A stretch of DNA of 64,000 nucleotides from Dolichospermum compactum NIES-806. Lineage in GTDB: Bacteria > Cyanobacteriota > Cyanobacteriia > Cyanobacteriales > Nostocaceae. This document shows, one piece after another, positions 62,814 to 64,000 of this stretch. The stretch spans positions 2,574,450-2,638,449 of the forward strand of contig NZ_AP018316.1 in NCBI RefSeq assembly GCF_002368115.1, given 5' to 3'. The notes beneath the pieces are model-generated. The model was not told the origin of the DNA, did not search any database, and saw only the letters and a list, made by a program, of their open reading frames with translations. The stretch's first letter is position 1, and the number at the start of each line of letters is the position of its first letter. Position numbers and translations under genes: made by a program.

Positions 62814-63992
62814 TTAAATAGCCGTGCTATATCTTTTGCGCGTACCTATGGCTAAGGTTAAAACCAAAAATGTTAAACCTCCTGCTAGATACAAAGGATA
62901 GCCATAAGTGATAGGTTGGGATTGGTGAACTATCATCCCCGCAATCACTGGACCAATACCGTTGGAAATACTTAAATAGGATGCGTTTAATCCTAATACA
63001 GTTCCCTGATCTTGTGGTCGAGCATTGAGAGAAATCAATGTACTGATCATGGGTTGGACTAGGGCATTAAAAAGCGCAAATAGAATGCTAACTACAATAA
63101 AGTAATTGATGCTAGGCCAAACAGGCATTAACAAAAATGATAAACTGCGAACAAATAAGCCTAAAAATAATATCTTGACAACATTAAATTTACGACTGAG
63201 GACGGATACTCCCCAAGTTTGCATGATTACTCCTAATGTGCCAAAAACTAAAAATAAGAGTGTTAAAGATTTATTATTTTGATGTAAAACTTGGATAAAG
63301 TATGGTTGAAAGGCATAGGTGAACATGGTAAATGTTGTTCCGGTGCAAAAGTTAATGAATAATAAAATGCCAATTCCTGGCATGGCAAATCCTTTAATTA
63401 AATTTTCTAACCCTAAATCAAAGATATTCGTAGCTCTTGGAGATTTATTTTGTAAGGTTTCTGGTAATAAGAAGATTGTCATTAATACGGCTATCATCGC
63501 AACTGTACCAGAAATTAAAAATGCCGTTCCTAAAGAAATTTGTTGAGCTAATAAACTGATTGCTGGTCCAAGGATAAAGCCTAATCCCATTGCTGCACCA
63601 TAAATCCCAAATGCCTGAGCGCGATTTTTTTGCTCGGTAACATCAGAAATCACAGCTTGGGCAACTGAAGCATTTCCTCCTGTGATACCATCTAAAAATC
63701 TGGCGAAAAATAGTAATGTTGCTGTTGTGGCAGTTCCCGCTATAGTATTAGCAATTACTGTTCCTGCTAAACTGATTATTAATAATGGTTTTCGTCCAAA
63801 TCTGTCGGAGAGTTTACCAATTACAGGAGTGGCGAAAAACTGAGCAATAGAATATGTTGAGAATAATAAACTGGTTTGGAAATCATTTAAACCAAATTGT
63901 TTACCATAAAGATAAATTATGGGGATGAGAATTGTAAAACTCAGGGAATTAATAAAGGCAATTAAGGCGGTAATCCAAAAAATTCGATTCAT
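62814..63992 (-). CDS. MFS transporter (TetA-like drug exporter family)
   Basis: 392 residues, 12 membrane helices. Motif A, GKLSDRFGRKP, lies between helices 2 and 3. Motif C-like GAAMGLGFILGPAISLL in helix 5 is typical of drug/H+ antiporters. The substrate is not predictable. The start codon lies 8 bases from the end of the window, so upstream context is unseen. Confidence 0.9.
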   Translation of the reverse strand: MNRIFWITALIAFINSLSFTILIPIIYLYGKQFGLNDFQTSLLFSTYSIAQFFATPVIGKLSDRFGRKPLLIISLAGTVIANTIAGTATTATLLFFARFLDGITGGNASVAQAVISDVTEQKNRAQAFGIYGAAMGLGFILGPAISLLAQQISLGTAFLISGTVAMIAVLMTIFLLPETLQNKSPRATNIFDLGLENLIKGFAMPGIGILLFINFCTGTTFTMFTYAFQPYFIQVLHQNNKSLTLLFLVFGTLGVIMQTWGVSVLSRKFNVVKILFLGLFVRSLSFLLMPVWPSINYFIVVSILFALFNALVQPMISTLISLNARPQDQGTVLGLNASYLSISNGIGPVIAGMIVHQSQPITYGYPLYLAGGLTFLVLTLAIGTRKRYSTAI

Positions 63993-64000
63993 TTTTGATT

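Overview
The window is a chromosomal segment from a filamentous, heterocyst-forming cyanobacterium of the Nostocales (Nostocaceae-like). Support comes from frequent GCGATCGC (HIP1-type) octamers, AT-rich intergenic DNA, many 7-bp short tandem repeats (STRRs), a HetP-family gene, and cyanobacterial signature genes: sphR/sphS, an SLH porin, zds, sbtA/sbtB, cmpABCD, ntcB and nifJ. No rRNA, tRNA or CRISPR array was recognised by eye.

Layout. 1-2.4 kb: 3' end of a DNA phosphorothioation-associated methyltransferase-like gene, a convergent M15-peptidase-like gene and a pentapeptide-repeat protein. 2.4-7.5 kb: phosphate-signalling set sphR-sphS-phoU, then an iron-uptake-type porin. 7.5-8.7 kb: a decayed IS200/IS605 tnpB, itself interrupted by a small repeat element. 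8.7-15.6 kb: def, a small membrane protein, a PD-(D/E)XK nuclease, recJ and a PstS-like/DUF4912 chimera. 16.7-22.4 kb: a CBS-PAS hybrid histidine kinase, a phosphofructokinase and a DHODH-like enzyme. 22.5-26.8 kb: nifJ with repeat-derived insertions, and a short hetP-like gene. 27.4-33.6 kb: a 67-bp repeat array, then a sucrose-synthase homologue with altered catalytic motifs and a GH65 phosphorylase fused to beta-phosphoglucomutase. 33.6-48.5 kb: PRTase plus Hpt fragment, SRPBCC, zds, a small RHH protein, SufA-like, Hsp70-like, ExoD, a lipid kinase, a CFA-like methyltransferase and a ParE/Phd toxin-antitoxin pair. 48.6-57 kb: an inorganic-carbon uptake island (sbtA-sbtB and cmpABCD). 57.4-64 kb: Rieske protein, ntcB, a TrpD-like gene, panD, ppa, a DUF4231/SLATT-like protein and an MFS exporter.

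How the genes work together. SphS-SphR-PhoU sense phosphate. SbtA (with its PII-like partner SbtB) and the ABC transporter CmpABCD import bicarbonate for the CO2-concentrating mechanism. NifJ and the HetP-like protein fit a diazotrophic, heterocyst-forming lifestyle. The sucrose-synthase-like and GH65-bPGM genes form a disaccharide-metabolism pair next to these.

The intergenic DNA is full of small non-autonomous elements. One 126-bp family has TA-flanked terminal inverted repeats and four copies here. Others are REP-like palindromes and STRRs, some of which have entered coding sequence (nifJ, the kinase tail, the first gene's tail). The most unusual single gene is the sucrose-synthase homologue at 28166-30562, in which three substrate-binding motifs are replaced while the fold is clearly kept.
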